A DNA stretch of 64,000 bases from Lonepinella koalarum (GTDB lineage: Bacteria > Pseudomonadota > Gammaproteobacteria > Enterobacterales > Pasteurellaceae). Under the pieces are notes generated by a model. That model searched no databases. It saw only the letters and a list, made by a program, of their open reading frames with translations, and was not told where the DNA came from. The stretch covers positions 372,001 to 436,000 of the forward strand of contig NZ_SRHX01000001.1 in the NCBI RefSeq assembly GCF_004565475.1, read 5' to 3'. The position numbers were made by a program, and so were the translations under genes. Below are positions 31,760-41,973 of this stretch, in pieces (the first letter of the stretch is position 1; each line of letters begins with the position of its first letter).

Positions 31760-34402
31760 TTAGTGAATTGATTGCTTTCTACGGCGCTGATTCCAGTAAA
31801 TTCCAATAGCAAGTAATAACGCTGGAATAAACATCCATTCTTTATTCAGTGAATGAACCGGCACATCCAATTCAAGAATAGTTTGATCCCAATTCAGACC
31901 GGCTTTAGCGGCTGGAGAATCTATTTCCACATTATCAATTAAGATTTTAGGTGATGTTTGACCATTAATCTCAATTTGCTCCCCAGTATCTAACAAGGTT
32001 AAACCTAGGGCTTGCACACGCTCTTCACCTGTTGTACCTTCAGGCACCGTCAGTTGAGCGTAAAATTGAATTTCCTTACCATAAGGATTCATGCCAGACA
32101 CTTTAAGCATAATATTTTGTCCAACGGGTGCTTGTCCTAACTCTTGTACAAAATGAGCAGGATCAACCGAACGTGCAGTTGGTGAAACATATTCCATGAA
32201 GAATCCCGGACGGAACAAGGTAAATGCAGCTAAAATTAACACCACCGTTTCCCATAATTTATTCTTCACTACGAAGAAATTCATTGTAGCAGCAGTAAAA
32301 ATCATAATACCTATTGTTGCCACACAGAAAATCAAGAGTGCATGCCACCAAGTCACATCAATTAACAACAAATCCGTATTGAAAATAAACAAGAATGGCA
32401 AAATAGCGGTTCTTAAGCTGTAATAAAAGGCCGTTGCCCCGGTTTTAATCGGACTACCACCTGAAATTGCCGCGGCAGCAAAGGATGCCAAACCGACCGG
32501 CGGGGTAACATCTGCCATAATCCCGAAATAAAATACAAATAAATGCACCGCGATTAATGGTACGATTAAGCCGTTTTGTTTACCCACCTCCACAATTACC
32601 AATGCCATTAAAGATGACACCACGATATAGTTTGCTGTGGTTGGCAGCCCCATACCTAAAATTAAGCTGAAGACTGCAACAAGAATCAACATTAATAAAA
32701 TGTTACCCATGGATAAGAATTCAATAATGTTCGCTAATTGCACCCCAAAACCAGTTAACGACACCACACCAACAATAATCCCCGCAGTGGCAGTGGCAAT
32801 ACCGATACCGATCATATTTCTGGCACCGACTTCTAAGCCGTCAATAAGTTCGTATAAACCTTGTTTAAATAATTCAGCTTTATTACTTTTCTCCGCTCTA
32901 AACCAGCTCAATAAAGGACGTTGAGTGACTAAAATCGTGGCTAATGCAAGAATCGCCCAGAATGCAGATAAGCCGGGGGATAAACGCTCAATCATTAAGC
33001 ACCACATTAACACAATTACCGGCAACAGATAATGTAAGCCAGCATTTACTGTCGGTTTAGCCGATGGTAGTTTAACAATTTTAGAATTGGGATCATCCGG
33101 TTCCAAATCTGGGAAACTTGCTACTCGATGAATGAGCCCCAAATACACCGCAATGAGTAAACCACAAATAATTAAGAATGAATAATCAGGCACAGCCGTT
33201 TTAATCCATCCTAAACCCAAATCTAAAGCAAAATAAATTATGCACATGGCTAAGAAAAAGCCGATGGTCCGAATCAACACCATTAAAAATGGACGGGGCG
33301 GATCGACTCGTTCAAGCCCTGTTAACCCCATTTTACGTGCTTCTAAATGCACAATATAAACTAATGCAATATAAGAAATCAGTGCAGGTAAAAAAGCATG
33401 GGTAATCAATTGGCTATAAGGCATATTCACATATTCAATCATTAAAAACGCAGCCGCCCCCATGACAGGTGGCATAATTTGCCCATTTACCGAGGATGCC
33501 ACTTCCACTGCACCCGCCTTTTCGGGCGAGAAACCCACACGTTTCATCATTGGAATGGTGAATGTTCCAGTGGTCACGACATTGGCAATTGAAGAACCAG
33601 AAACTAACCCCGTTAATGCCGACGAAACCACAGCGGCTTTAGCAGGTCCACCACGTAAATGCCCTAAATAAGCAAACGCCGTTTTAATAAAATAGTTACC
33701 CGCGCCCGCTTTATCTAATAATGCTCCGAATAATACAAATAAAAACACATATTTAGTTGAAACGCCTAACGCTACACCAAATACGCCCTCGGTTGTGATC
33801 CATTGTTGATTGACAATTTGTGCTAACGAACCAGAACGGTGACTAATCAACCAATCTGTTGGCATAAATTGCCCGAAAAAATTGTATAGTAAAAAAATGA
33901 CGGCAATTACCACTAAAGGTAAGCCTAGACTTCGTCTAGTAGCTTCTAATAACAACAGCACCCCACAACAACCCGCAATAATATCTTGTAAATTAGGTGC
34001 GCCAAATCGGGTCACTAAACCTTCATAAAAAAAGAGATAATAAGCACCTAAAAAGGCTCCTGCTATAGCAAAAAACCAGTCTAATAACGGAATACGATGT
34101 TTTGGTGAAGTCGCAAAGGCAGGAAAGGACAAAAATGCTAAAAATAACGCAAAGGCTAAATGATAAGAACGTGCTTTGGTGTCATCCACCACTACATTCA
34201 AATCAATGCCTAAATGTGTTAATTGTTCTTGTAACCAAAACGGAAAAGGGGATGTGTAATAAAGTTGAAATACTGACCATACAATAGCGGTGATCACAAT
34301 GAGCTTTTTGGCAAATCCAGTTGGATTTCGTCCACCCGCATCATTGGATGCCACCATATCTTGTAAATCATCATAATCAACTGTTTTTGCTTGTGCAGAC
34401 AT
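31760..34402 (-). CDS. TRAP transporter permease, fused 4TM/12TM, with C-terminal DUF3394-like domain
   Basis: Inner-membrane permease of the TAXI-type TRAP family, 880 residues. The first part carries the small (DctQ-like) membrane segment. The DctM-like region follows, with signatures GAVEVASSVNGQIMPPVMGAAAFLM and LGMGLPTTANYIVVSSLMA. The last 130 residues form a soluble domain with a PDZ-like VEIDSPAAKAGLNWDQTILELDV, then a final membrane helix and a basic tail (NQRRRK), typical of the DUF3394 region in these permeases. Driven by an ion gradient, it works with the receptor gene upstream. Ligand unknown; some TAXI systems move glutamate or C4/C5-dicarboxylates. Confidence 0.9.
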   Translation of the reverse strand: MSAQAKTVDYDDLQDMVASNDAGGRNPTGFAKKLIVITAIVWSVFQLYYTSPFPFWLQEQLTHLGIDLNVVVDDTKARSYHLAFALFLAFLSFPAFATSPKHRIPLLDWFFAIAGAFLGAYYLFFYEGLVTRFGAPNLQDIIAGCCGVLLLLEATRRSLGLPLVVIAVIFLLYNFFGQFMPTDWLISHRSGSLAQIVNQQWITTEGVFGVALGVSTKYVFLFVLFGALLDKAGAGNYFIKTAFAYLGHLRGGPAKAAVVSSALTGLVSGSSIANVVTTGTFTIPMMKRVGFSPEKAGAVEVASSVNGQIMPPVMGAAAFLMIEYVNMPYSQLITHAFLPALISYIALVYIVHLEARKMGLTGLERVDPPRPFLMVLIRTIGFFLAMCIIYFALDLGLGWIKTAVPDYSFLIICGLLIAVYLGLIHRVASFPDLEPDDPNSKIVKLPSAKPTVNAGLHYLLPVIVLMWCLMIERLSPGLSAFWAILALATILVTQRPLLSWFRAEKSNKAELFKQGLYELIDGLEVGARNMIGIGIATATAGIIVGVVSLTGFGVQLANIIEFLSMGNILLMLILVAVFSLILGMGLPTTANYIVVSSLMALVIVEVGKQNGLIVPLIAVHLFVFYFGIMADVTPPVGLASFAAAAISGGSPIKTGATAFYYSLRTAILPFLFIFNTDLLLIDVTWWHALLIFCVATIGIMIFTAATMNFFVVKNKLWETVVLILAAFTLFRPGFFMEYVSPTARSVDPAHFVQELGQAPVGQNIMLKVSGMNPYGKEIQFYAQLTVPEGTTGEERVQALGLTLLDTGEQIEINGQTSPKILIDNVEIDSPAAKAGLNWDQTILELDVPVHSLNKEWMFIPALLLAIGIYWNQRRRKQSIH

Positions 34403-34430
34403 AATAAATTACTCAAATAATGATAATTAG

Positions 34431-34458
34431 ACACCCTACGCAAATTGCATAGGGTGTA
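34431..34458 (-). repeat. Intercistronic hairpin between TAXI receptor and permease genes
   Basis: ACACCCTACGC pairs with GCATAGGGTGT (10 of 11) around AAATT. No T-run follows in the transcribed direction, so it is probably an RNA-processing or stability element favouring receptor mRNA. Confidence 0.65.
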
Positions 34459-34490
34459 GAAAAGAAGATAACTCATTATATTTATAAAGA

Positions 34491-35456
34491 TTATTTTAAC
34501 CAACCTTTTTCTTTATAATAACGAGCAGCCCCTTCGTGCAACGGTGCAGATAAGGCATTTTTAATCATATCTTCTTCTTTTAAGTTAGCAAATGCTGGAT
34601 GTAAACGTTTAAAACGATCGAAGTTATCAAACACTGCTTTTACCACCGCATACACTTTATCCGCATCTACATCGGTAGAACTGACTAAGGTTGCATAAGA
34701 ACCAAAAGTATCCACAGGATTGTCCGTACCTTTATATAAACCGCCCGGAATGACGGCTTTTGCATAGTAAGAATGCTGTTCAACTAATTTATCAATCTCT
34801 GGACCCGTCACGGGTACTAAATGTGCATCACAAGAGGCTGCTGCTTCTTTTAATGCTCCATTCGGATGCCCTACGTTATAGGTAATTGCATCAAGGTTAT
34901 TATCACACATGGATGATGCCATTTCAGCTGGTTTTAATTCGGCAGCGACTTTGAAATCTTTATCTGTCCAACCTTTTTCCGCCATAATCACATTGATAGT
35001 TGCGCGAGTACCAGATCCCGGATCACCCACATTGACACGTTTGCCTTTTAAATCATCAAAAGATTTAATCCCTGAATCATCACGCGCCATTAAGGTAAAA
35101 GGTTCCGCATGTAGTGAGAACACCGCGCGCAATTTATCATTTTTCTTACCTTCAAAAGAGCTGGTACCGTTATACGCATGATATTGCCAGTCGGATTGAG
35201 CAATCCCCATATCCATTTCTTTTGCCGCAATGGAATTTAGATTAGCAATTGAAGCACCTGTTGATGGCGCATTACATTTAATATGGGTTTTCGCTGTATC
35301 ACGATTTACTAACTGACAAATCGACTGACCAACCACATAATACACACCCGTTTGTCCCCCTGTACCGATAGTAATAAATTGCTCATCTGCGGCTTGAGCG
35401 GAAAAAGCTGACATGGCTATACCGGCAACAAGAGAAAGTTTTAGTAATTTTTTCAT
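34491..35456 (-). CDS. TAXI-family TRAP transporter solute receptor (periplasmic)
   Basis: Periplasmic binding protein of 321 residues. A Sec signal peptide is evident (MKKLLKLSLVAGIAMSAFSAQA, cut before ADEQ). The TAXI family motif TIGTGGQTGVYY starts the mature protein, followed by STGASIANLNSIAAKEMDMGIAQSDW in the first lobe and KGKRVNVGDPGSGTR in the hinge region. The start at 35456 was chosen from the signal peptide and a GGAG site; the frame is open 23 codons upstream. First gene of the receptor-permease-UspA operon. Confidence 0.92.
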   Translation of the reverse strand: MKKLLKLSLVAGIAMSAFSAQAADEQFITIGTGGQTGVYYVVGQSICQLVNRDTAKTHIKCNAPSTGASIANLNSIAAKEMDMGIAQSDWQYHAYNGTSSFEGKKNDKLRAVFSLHAEPFTLMARDDSGIKSFDDLKGKRVNVGDPGSGTRATINVIMAEKGWTDKDFKVAAELKPAEMASSMCDNNLDAITYNVGHPNGALKEAAASCDAHLVPVTGPEIDKLVEQHSYYAKAVIPGGLYKGTDNPVDTFGSYATLVSSTDVDADKVYAVVKAVFDNFDRFKRLHPAFANLKEEDMIKNALSAPLHEGAARYYKEKGWLK

Positions 35457-35525
35457 AATTATAGTTCTCCTAGAAAAGGGGGATTGAGTTGTCATATTTA
35501 CATTCCCAATAAAGGGACCTATCAA

Positions 35526-35554
35526 GATATACTAAAATTTAGTATAAGTTGCAA
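35526..35554 (-). promoter_or_regulatory. TAXI operon promoter with 19-bp palindromic operator
   Basis: On the minus strand TTGCAA (35549-35554) and TATATC (complement of 35526-35531) are 17 bases apart. The perfect palindrome TATACTAAA-A-TTTAGTATA (35528-35546) fills the spacer and covers part of the -10 box, a classic repressor position. The cognate regulator is not in the adjoining genes. Confidence 0.7.
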
Positions 35555-35702
35555 CATATTTTTTACATTCTGATGAATATTTTTATATTAGAATCAACAA
35601 TTATTTATACACAGGACAGGAATAAATGAATTAAAGAAAAACAAAGTACCTATCAATCTTTTAATTTTTGAATTTTAAACCGCACTTTATTTAATAGTTT
35701 AA

Positions 35703-36385
35703 TTACCGATCATCCACTCCTTTCAACAAATAATTGCCATCAAGATCACAAAGACTGCGAAACCCCACATTAACAGTTTGAAATGAATTTTTGCGTTTTA
35801 ACTTACTATAATCAAAATTTTCGTGATGATGACCATGGTATAATTGTGTTACGCCCATTTTCTCTGCCAGCTGATTTAACACCCGAAAGCCTAATGGGTG
35901 TGGCTTAGGTGCTTCATGACAAATTAAAATATCCGCTTGTTGGTTTTCTAGTATTTCAATATCGGACGGAAAAATAGAAACCCTATGACGTAAAGGAATA
36001 CCATTCCGCCATAAATGTTCCGGCTGACAATATTGACAATAATGAATGGGATCAAAAAACACAGGTTTGCTCGGTGGCATCCAAATTTGTCCGCGAAAAA
36101 CGCCCCCTAATCCCGCAATACGTTTACCTTCAATCTCCACTACTCTAGCGTGCAAATTCCGCTCTTTCCAATGACTACCCCAAATAGCTTCATAATTCGC
36201 CACAATTTTACTATCGTGATTTCCGTGAATAAACCAAATATCACAATATTGGGCTAAATCATCTAACGGTTTCGGGTTAGTCAGTTGTAAATCCCCCAAA
36301 ATAATCAAGCTAATATCCGCACGTTCACGTACAAAAGGATATAAATGTTCATAACTGCCATGGGGATCGCCTGCAAATAAAATCA

Positions 36386-36386
<1 letters not shown>
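35703..36386 (-). CDS. Metallophosphoesterase coupled to nadR
   Basis: Predicted calcineurin-like phosphoesterase, 227 residues, cytoplasmic. All metal-binding motifs are present: GDPHG (D7, H9), GD at 31-32, GNHD (55-58), CHEAP, and GHHHEN near residue 185. Its start overlaps the nadR stop by one base, so the two are co-translated. The physical linkage suggests a role around nicotinamide nucleotides, for example as a phosphatase or pyrophosphatase, but the substrate cannot be read from the sequence. Confidence 0.85.
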
Positions 36387-37851
<1,465 letters not shown>

Positions 37852-37974
37852 CATTCTCAGGGCAGGGTGAAATTCCCTACTGGCGGTATAGCCCGCGAGC
37901 GTTCTTGTTAAAGAAGTCAGCAGATTTGGTGAAACCCCAAAGCCAACAGTATAGTCTGGATGAAAGAGAGATAA
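37852..37974 (+). ncRNA. FMN riboswitch (RFN element)
   Basis: Classic RFN aptamer. The conserved blocks are seen in order: TCTCAGGGCAGGGTGAAATT at the start, TCCCTACTGGCGGTATAGCC, GCCCGCGAGCG, a variable arm, GTCAGCAGATTTGGTGAAA, CCAAAGCCAACAGT, and the closing GTCTGGATGAAAGAGA. It controls ribB according to FMN level, most likely through the terminator that follows. Confidence 0.97.
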
Positions 37975-37982
37975 CGATATAT

Positions 37983-38007
37983 ACAAGCGAAATGTCGCTT
38001 GTTTTTG
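37983..38007 (+). terminator. Riboswitch expression-platform terminator
   Basis: ACAAGCGA/TCGCTTGT stem with AATG loop followed by TTTTTG, 9 bases after the aptamer and 58 before ribB. This points to transcription termination when FMN is bound. Confidence 0.85.
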
Positions 38008-38064
38008 TCATTTCTTGCGCCCTGATTCTGGTAATTTATATTTGCATTTTCTAAGGAATTTACT

Positions 38065-38709
38065 ATGAATCAGTCATTATTATCCCCTTTTGGCACTGCC
38101 GAACAACGTGTGATCAATGCGTTAGAAGCCTTTAAACAAGGTAACGGCGTATTAGTGTTAGACGATGAAGATCGTGAAAACGAAGGTGATCTAATCTTCC
38201 CCGCCGAAACCATTAACAGCGAACAAATGGCGACATTAATTCGCTATGGTAGTGGTATTGTCTGTTTATGTATCACGGATGAGCTTTGCCAACAGCTTGA
38301 TTTACCCGCTATGGTGCAAGACAACACTAGCGTCAATAAAACCGCATTCACAGTCACCATTGAAGCTGCTCAAGGCGTATCCACAGGTGTTTCAGCCGCC
38401 GATCGTGTCACTACCATTAAAACGGCTCTCGCAGATAGCGCCAAACCAACCGATTTACACCGCCCGGGACACGTTTTTCCATTAAGAGCAGTAAAAGGGG
38501 GCGTGTTAAAACGCCGTGGACATACCGAAGCATCTGTGGATTTAACCGTATTAGCAGGTTACAAACCTGCTGCCGTGATTTGTGAAATCACTAACGATGA
38601 CGGTAGCATGGCAAGAACCCCACAAATCGTAGAATTTGCTCAAAAATTCGGGTATCCCGTGCTGACCATTGAAGATTTGGTTGAGTATCGAAATAAGTAT
38701 CATTGTTAA
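38065..38709 (+). CDS. ribB: 3,4-dihydroxy-2-butanone-4-phosphate synthase RibB
   Basis: Makes the four-carbon riboflavin precursor from D-ribulose 5-phosphate. The 214-residue monofunctional enzyme carries the active-site acidic loop [18 protein letters not shown] (about residues 32-49) and the C-terminal signature [16 protein letters not shown]; there is no GTP cyclohydrolase II domain. AAGGA precedes the ATG. It lies under an FMN riboswitch. Confidence 0.96.
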   Translation: MNQSLLSPFGTAEQRVINALEAFKQGNGVLVLDDEDRENEGDLIFPAETINSEQMATLIRYGSGIVCLCITDELCQQLDLPAMVQDNTSVNKTAFTVTIEAAQGVSTGVSAADRVTTIKTALADSAKPTDLHRPGHVFPLRAVKGGVLKRRGHTEASVDLTVLAGYKPAAVICEITNDDGSMARTPQIVEFAQKFGYPVLTIEDLVEYRNKYHC

Positions 38710-38716
38710 CCAACAA

Positions 38717-38749
38717 AAGGCATAGTAAAATGAGTATTCACTATGCCTT
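38717..38749. terminator. Hairpin between ribB and araA (convergent)
   Basis: Perfect 10-bp stem AAGGCATAGT/ACTATGCCTT with a 13-nt loop, followed by AT-rich sequence without a clean T-run. Probable shared terminator. Confidence 0.65.
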
Positions 38750-38757
38750 AATATTAT

Positions 38758-40245
38758 TTAACGATAAGCTAACTCATTCCAGCGCAACTCATTTTTCAAC
38801 TCGGCGAGTTTGGTATCTTGATGAATATGGATAAACTCAATATCCCAATATTCCGCCAAGGTACGAAGCATGTCGGCATCTATATCTAGACTAAACACAC
38901 TATGGTGAGCGCCACCAGCTAATACCCATGCTTGTGTACCAATATCAAAATTCGGTTTGAGCTGCCAGAAAGCGTGTCCGACAGGAAGATTTGGCATAGA
39001 TTGTGGTTTATCTACGGCATCTAAGTCTGCCACGATCATTCTAAACCGATTCCCCATATCTACGATGGTAGCGTTGACTGCTTTGCCGGTTTTTGCGGTA
39101 AAGATTAAACGAGTTGGATCTTCTTTACCGCCAATACCTAATGGCTTGATGTCTAAGATTGGTTTATCATTAGCGATGCTTGGGCAAACTTCCAGCATGT
39201 GTGCACCTAACACTAATTCATTATTTTCATCAAGGTGATAAGTGTAGTCTTCCATAAAAGATGAGCCTTTTGGTAAGCCATAACTCATCACTTTAATAGC
39301 TCGCACGAGAGCGGCTGTTTTCCAATCGCCTTCGCCACCAAAACCATAACCTTGTTCCATTAAGCGTTGGACTGGTAAGCCCGGTAGTTGTTTTAAGCCG
39401 TTGAGATTTTCAAAGGTGTCAGTGAAAGCGTGGAAATCACCTTGTTCCAAGAAGGCTTTTAAACCCAGTTCAATTCTGGCACTGTCAAAAAGTGCGGTGC
39501 GTTTTTCGCCATTTTCTTTTAGGCTATCCACCAAGGTATAAGATTGCTCGTATTCCTGAACTAATTTTTTAACATCCGCCTCACTCACCTGATTAATCGC
39601 ATCAACTAATTGATACACGCCATAACCATTCACGCTGTAACCAAATTTAATTTGGGCTTCTACTTTATCCCCTTCGGTCACGGCAACTTGTCGCATATTA
39701 TCACCAAAGCGAGCTATTTTAAGGTGTTGTTGATCATAAATCGTGGCACACACACGTAACCAACGATCTAATTTTTGTTGCACTTCAAGGGATTTCCAAT
39801 GCCCGACCAGAACGGTTCTCGCTTTGCGTAAACGAGAAACTAAGAAACCAAATTCACGATCACCGTGAGCGGTTTGATGTAAATTCATATAATCCATATC
39901 AATATCATGCCAAGGAATATGTTGATTGAATTGGGTATGAAATTGTAATAAAGGTTTGTTTAGTTGGGTTAGCCCTGCAATCCACATTTTGGCAGGTGAA
40001 AAGGTGTGCATCCACGCCATTAATCCCACACAATTGGGTTGATTATTGGCTTGTTGGCAAAGGGTTAAAATCTCATCCGGTGTGGTGGCTAACGGCTGTA
40101 ACTTAATTTTAATAAACGGATTTTGGTTGTTTAAATGCGTTACAATTTGCTCCGCATGCTGTTTTACTTCAGCTAAAGCATCTTCACCATAAAGATGTTG
40201 GCTACCCACGATAAACCAGACTTCTAAATTTTTTAAGAATTGCAT
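38758..40245 (-). CDS. araA: L-arabinose isomerase AraA
   Basis: Cytoplasmic Mn-dependent isomerase of L-arabinose to L-ribulose. The 495 residues (E. coli 500) start with FLKNLEVWFIVGSQHLYGEDAL. GLMAWMHTFSPAKMWI, GYGFGGEGDWKTAALVR (catalytic Glu) and LEVCPSIA are the family signatures, followed by HHSVFS with metal-binding His. It is 10 bases downstream of the kinase gene and is last in the transcript from the AraC/CRP-type promoter at 41.9 kb. Confidence 0.97.
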   Translation of the reverse strand: MQFLKNLEVWFIVGSQHLYGEDALAEVKQHAEQIVTHLNNQNPFIKIKLQPLATTPDEILTLCQQANNQPNCVGLMAWMHTFSPAKMWIAGLTQLNKPLLQFHTQFNQHIPWHDIDMDYMNLHQTAHGDREFGFLVSRLRKARTVLVGHWKSLEVQQKLDRWLRVCATIYDQQHLKIARFGDNMRQVAVTEGDKVEAQIKFGYSVNGYGVYQLVDAINQVSEADVKKLVQEYEQSYTLVDSLKENGEKRTALFDSARIELGLKAFLEQGDFHAFTDTFENLNGLKQLPGLPVQRLMEQGYGFGGEGDWKTAALVRAIKVMSYGLPKGSSFMEDYTYHLDENNELVLGAHMLEVCPSIANDKPILDIKPLGIGGKEDPTRLIFTAKTGKAVNATIVDMGNRFRMIVADLDAVDKPQSMPNLPVGHAFWQLKPNFDIGTQAWVLAGGAHHSVFSLDIDADMLRTLAEYWDIEFIHIHQDTKLAELKNELRWNELAYR

Positions 40246-40255
40246 AATTATTCTC

Positions 40256-41842
40256 CTATTTTATATGTTCAATCGCTGTTTGTACAATAGCGATACCTTG
40301 TTGATATTGTTTAATAAATTTCTCATAACCCTGATGAATTGTCGGCTCAGGCTTAACCACATCAAGCTGGCTTTGGATAAAAATCTCATGATCTAAATAC
40401 TCACTTAACGTGTTATTTTTGCCTAAGAAATTGGCTAATAATGCAATACCCCAAGCTCCCCCTTCACCTGCGGTTTGCATGATGGCAACAGGGATATTTA
40501 AGGCGGATGCTAAGACTTTTTGTGCGATACCTTGGGTTTTGAACATACCACCATGGGCGAGTATTTGCTCAATATTGACGTTCTCTTGTTGCAACAAAAT
40601 ATCGACCCCTAATTTCATCGCTCCAAAGGCAGCATAAAGATGGGAAAGCATAAAATTCGCCACATTAAATTCCGCATTCGTCGGGTGAATAAACATCGGG
40701 CAACCTGATCCCAGCCCCACAATATGTTCGCCAGAATGGAAGCCATAAGCCAGTAAACCACCGCAATCCGGTGATCCTTTTAAGGCTTGATTAAATAAGG
40801 TTTCATAGAGTTTTTGGGAATTTACATTTACATCAAAGGCTTGCAGCACTTCATTGAACAAATGTACCCAAGCATTAATTTCTGAACTGCAGTTATTAGC
40901 GTGTGCCATTGCCACCAGTTTACCTGTAGGCGTAGTGACAATGTCTAATTCAGGATAGACTTTTGACAAGGCTTTTTCTAATACGATCATAGCAAAGGCA
41001 GAAGTACCAGCAGAAATATTACCGGTTTTTTCTTTAATACTATTGGTGGCGACCATACCAGTTCCGGCATCCCCTTCCGGTGGACAAAATGGAATATTGG
41101 CTTGCAAATTACCAGCAGGATCAAGTAATTTCGCTCCTTTTTCGCTTAAAAAGCCTGCATTGTCACCTGCTAGTAATACTTTCGGTAATAGCGCTTTAAT
41201 ATGCCAAGAATATTGTTTTTCGCTAATCAATTGATCAAATTGTTGTAGCATGGTCTGATCATAATCCAATCGTTCACTATCAATCGGAAACATGCCTGAC
41301 GCATCACCAATCCCCAATACTTTTTCGTCAGTTAATCGCCAATGTACATAGCCTGCCAGCGTAGTGAAATAATCAATTTGAGCAACATGCGGTTCATTAT
41401 TCAAAATCGCTTGATATAAATGGGAAATGCTCCAACGTTGCGGAATATTATGGTTAAAAAGTGCGGTCAATTTTTGCGAAGATTTTTGCGTAAAATTATT
41501 CCGCCAAGTTCGAAATGGTACGAGCAAATTATCTTGTTTATCAAAAGGTAAATAACCGTGCATCATGGCACTGATGCCAATAGCAGATAGTTTAGTTAAG
41601 GTGACTTGATATTTATCTTGAATCTGTTGAGTTAAATCCGCATAAGATTGCTGCAAACCTTGCCAAATTTCAGCTTCGGAATAAGTCCAAATGCCATTGT
41701 CAAAATGATTTTCCCAATCGGCAATACCAGTAGCAAGAATCTCACCTTGCTGGTTAATTAAAACGGCTTTAATTCGTGTTGAACCAAATTCAATTCCTAG
41801 CACAGCTTGCCCAGATTGAATATATTGCGCTGTATTTTTCAT
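40256..41842 (-). CDS. araB: FGGY-family carbohydrate kinase, probable L-ribulokinase
   Basis: Two-domain FGGY kinase of 528 residues with N-terminal phosphate-1 motif GIEFGSTRIKAVLINQQG, SAIGISAMMHGYL, the ATP-side GNISAGTSAFAM and C-terminal QTAGEGGAWGIA. Placement between araC and araA, behind an AraC/CRP-type promoter, makes L-ribulose the likely substrate. The sequence is not of the E. coli AraB type (which begins IGLDFGSDSVRAL), so it may be a different FGGY branch recruited to this role. The gene symbol is given on function and context, not on close similarity. Confidence 0.8.
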   Translation of the reverse strand: MKNTAQYIQSGQAVLGIEFGSTRIKAVLINQQGEILATGIADWENHFDNGIWTYSEAEIWQGLQQSYADLTQQIQDKYQVTLTKLSAIGISAMMHGYLPFDKQDNLLVPFRTWRNNFTQKSSQKLTALFNHNIPQRWSISHLYQAILNNEPHVAQIDYFTTLAGYVHWRLTDEKVLGIGDASGMFPIDSERLDYDQTMLQQFDQLISEKQYSWHIKALLPKVLLAGDNAGFLSEKGAKLLDPAGNLQANIPFCPPEGDAGTGMVATNSIKEKTGNISAGTSAFAMIVLEKALSKVYPELDIVTTPTGKLVAMAHANNCSSEINAWVHLFNEVLQAFDVNVNSQKLYETLFNQALKGSPDCGGLLAYGFHSGEHIVGLGSGCPMFIHPTNAEFNVANFMLSHLYAAFGAMKLGVDILLQQENVNIEQILAHGGMFKTQGIAQKVLASALNIPVAIMQTAGEGGAWGIALLANFLGKNNTLSEYLDHEIFIQSQLDVVKPEPTIHQGYEKFIKQYQQGIAIVQTAIEHIK

Positions 41843-41973
41843 AGATTATTCTCTCTTTTGATAAAATAACTATATCCTAGAATAATCTTAAAGTTAGCCA
41901 AAAGTAAGAGGTCAATATGCTGTTTATATGGATTAAATAGCTAGATAAAAATAAATGTGAACGAGATCACATT
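41843..41973 (-). promoter_or_regulatory. araBA promoter with AraC half-sites
   Basis: On the minus strand an I1-like half-site TAGC-N7-TCCATA (complement of 41927-41943) is followed, after 4 bases, by an I2-like site CAGCATATTGACCTCTT (complement of 41906-41922), exactly the 21-base periodicity of E. coli pBAD. TTGACC inside I2 is a fair -35 with TTTAAG 17 bases on. A perfect CRP site lies upstream. Confidence 0.75.
41956..41971. promoter_or_regulatory. CRP-cAMP site, araBA (perfect core)
   Basis: TGTGA-ACGAGA-TCACA, with flanks AAA and TTTT. It lies 12 bases upstream of the I1-like AraC site, as a class I/II activating arrangement would require, and just after the araC stop. Confidence 0.88.
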
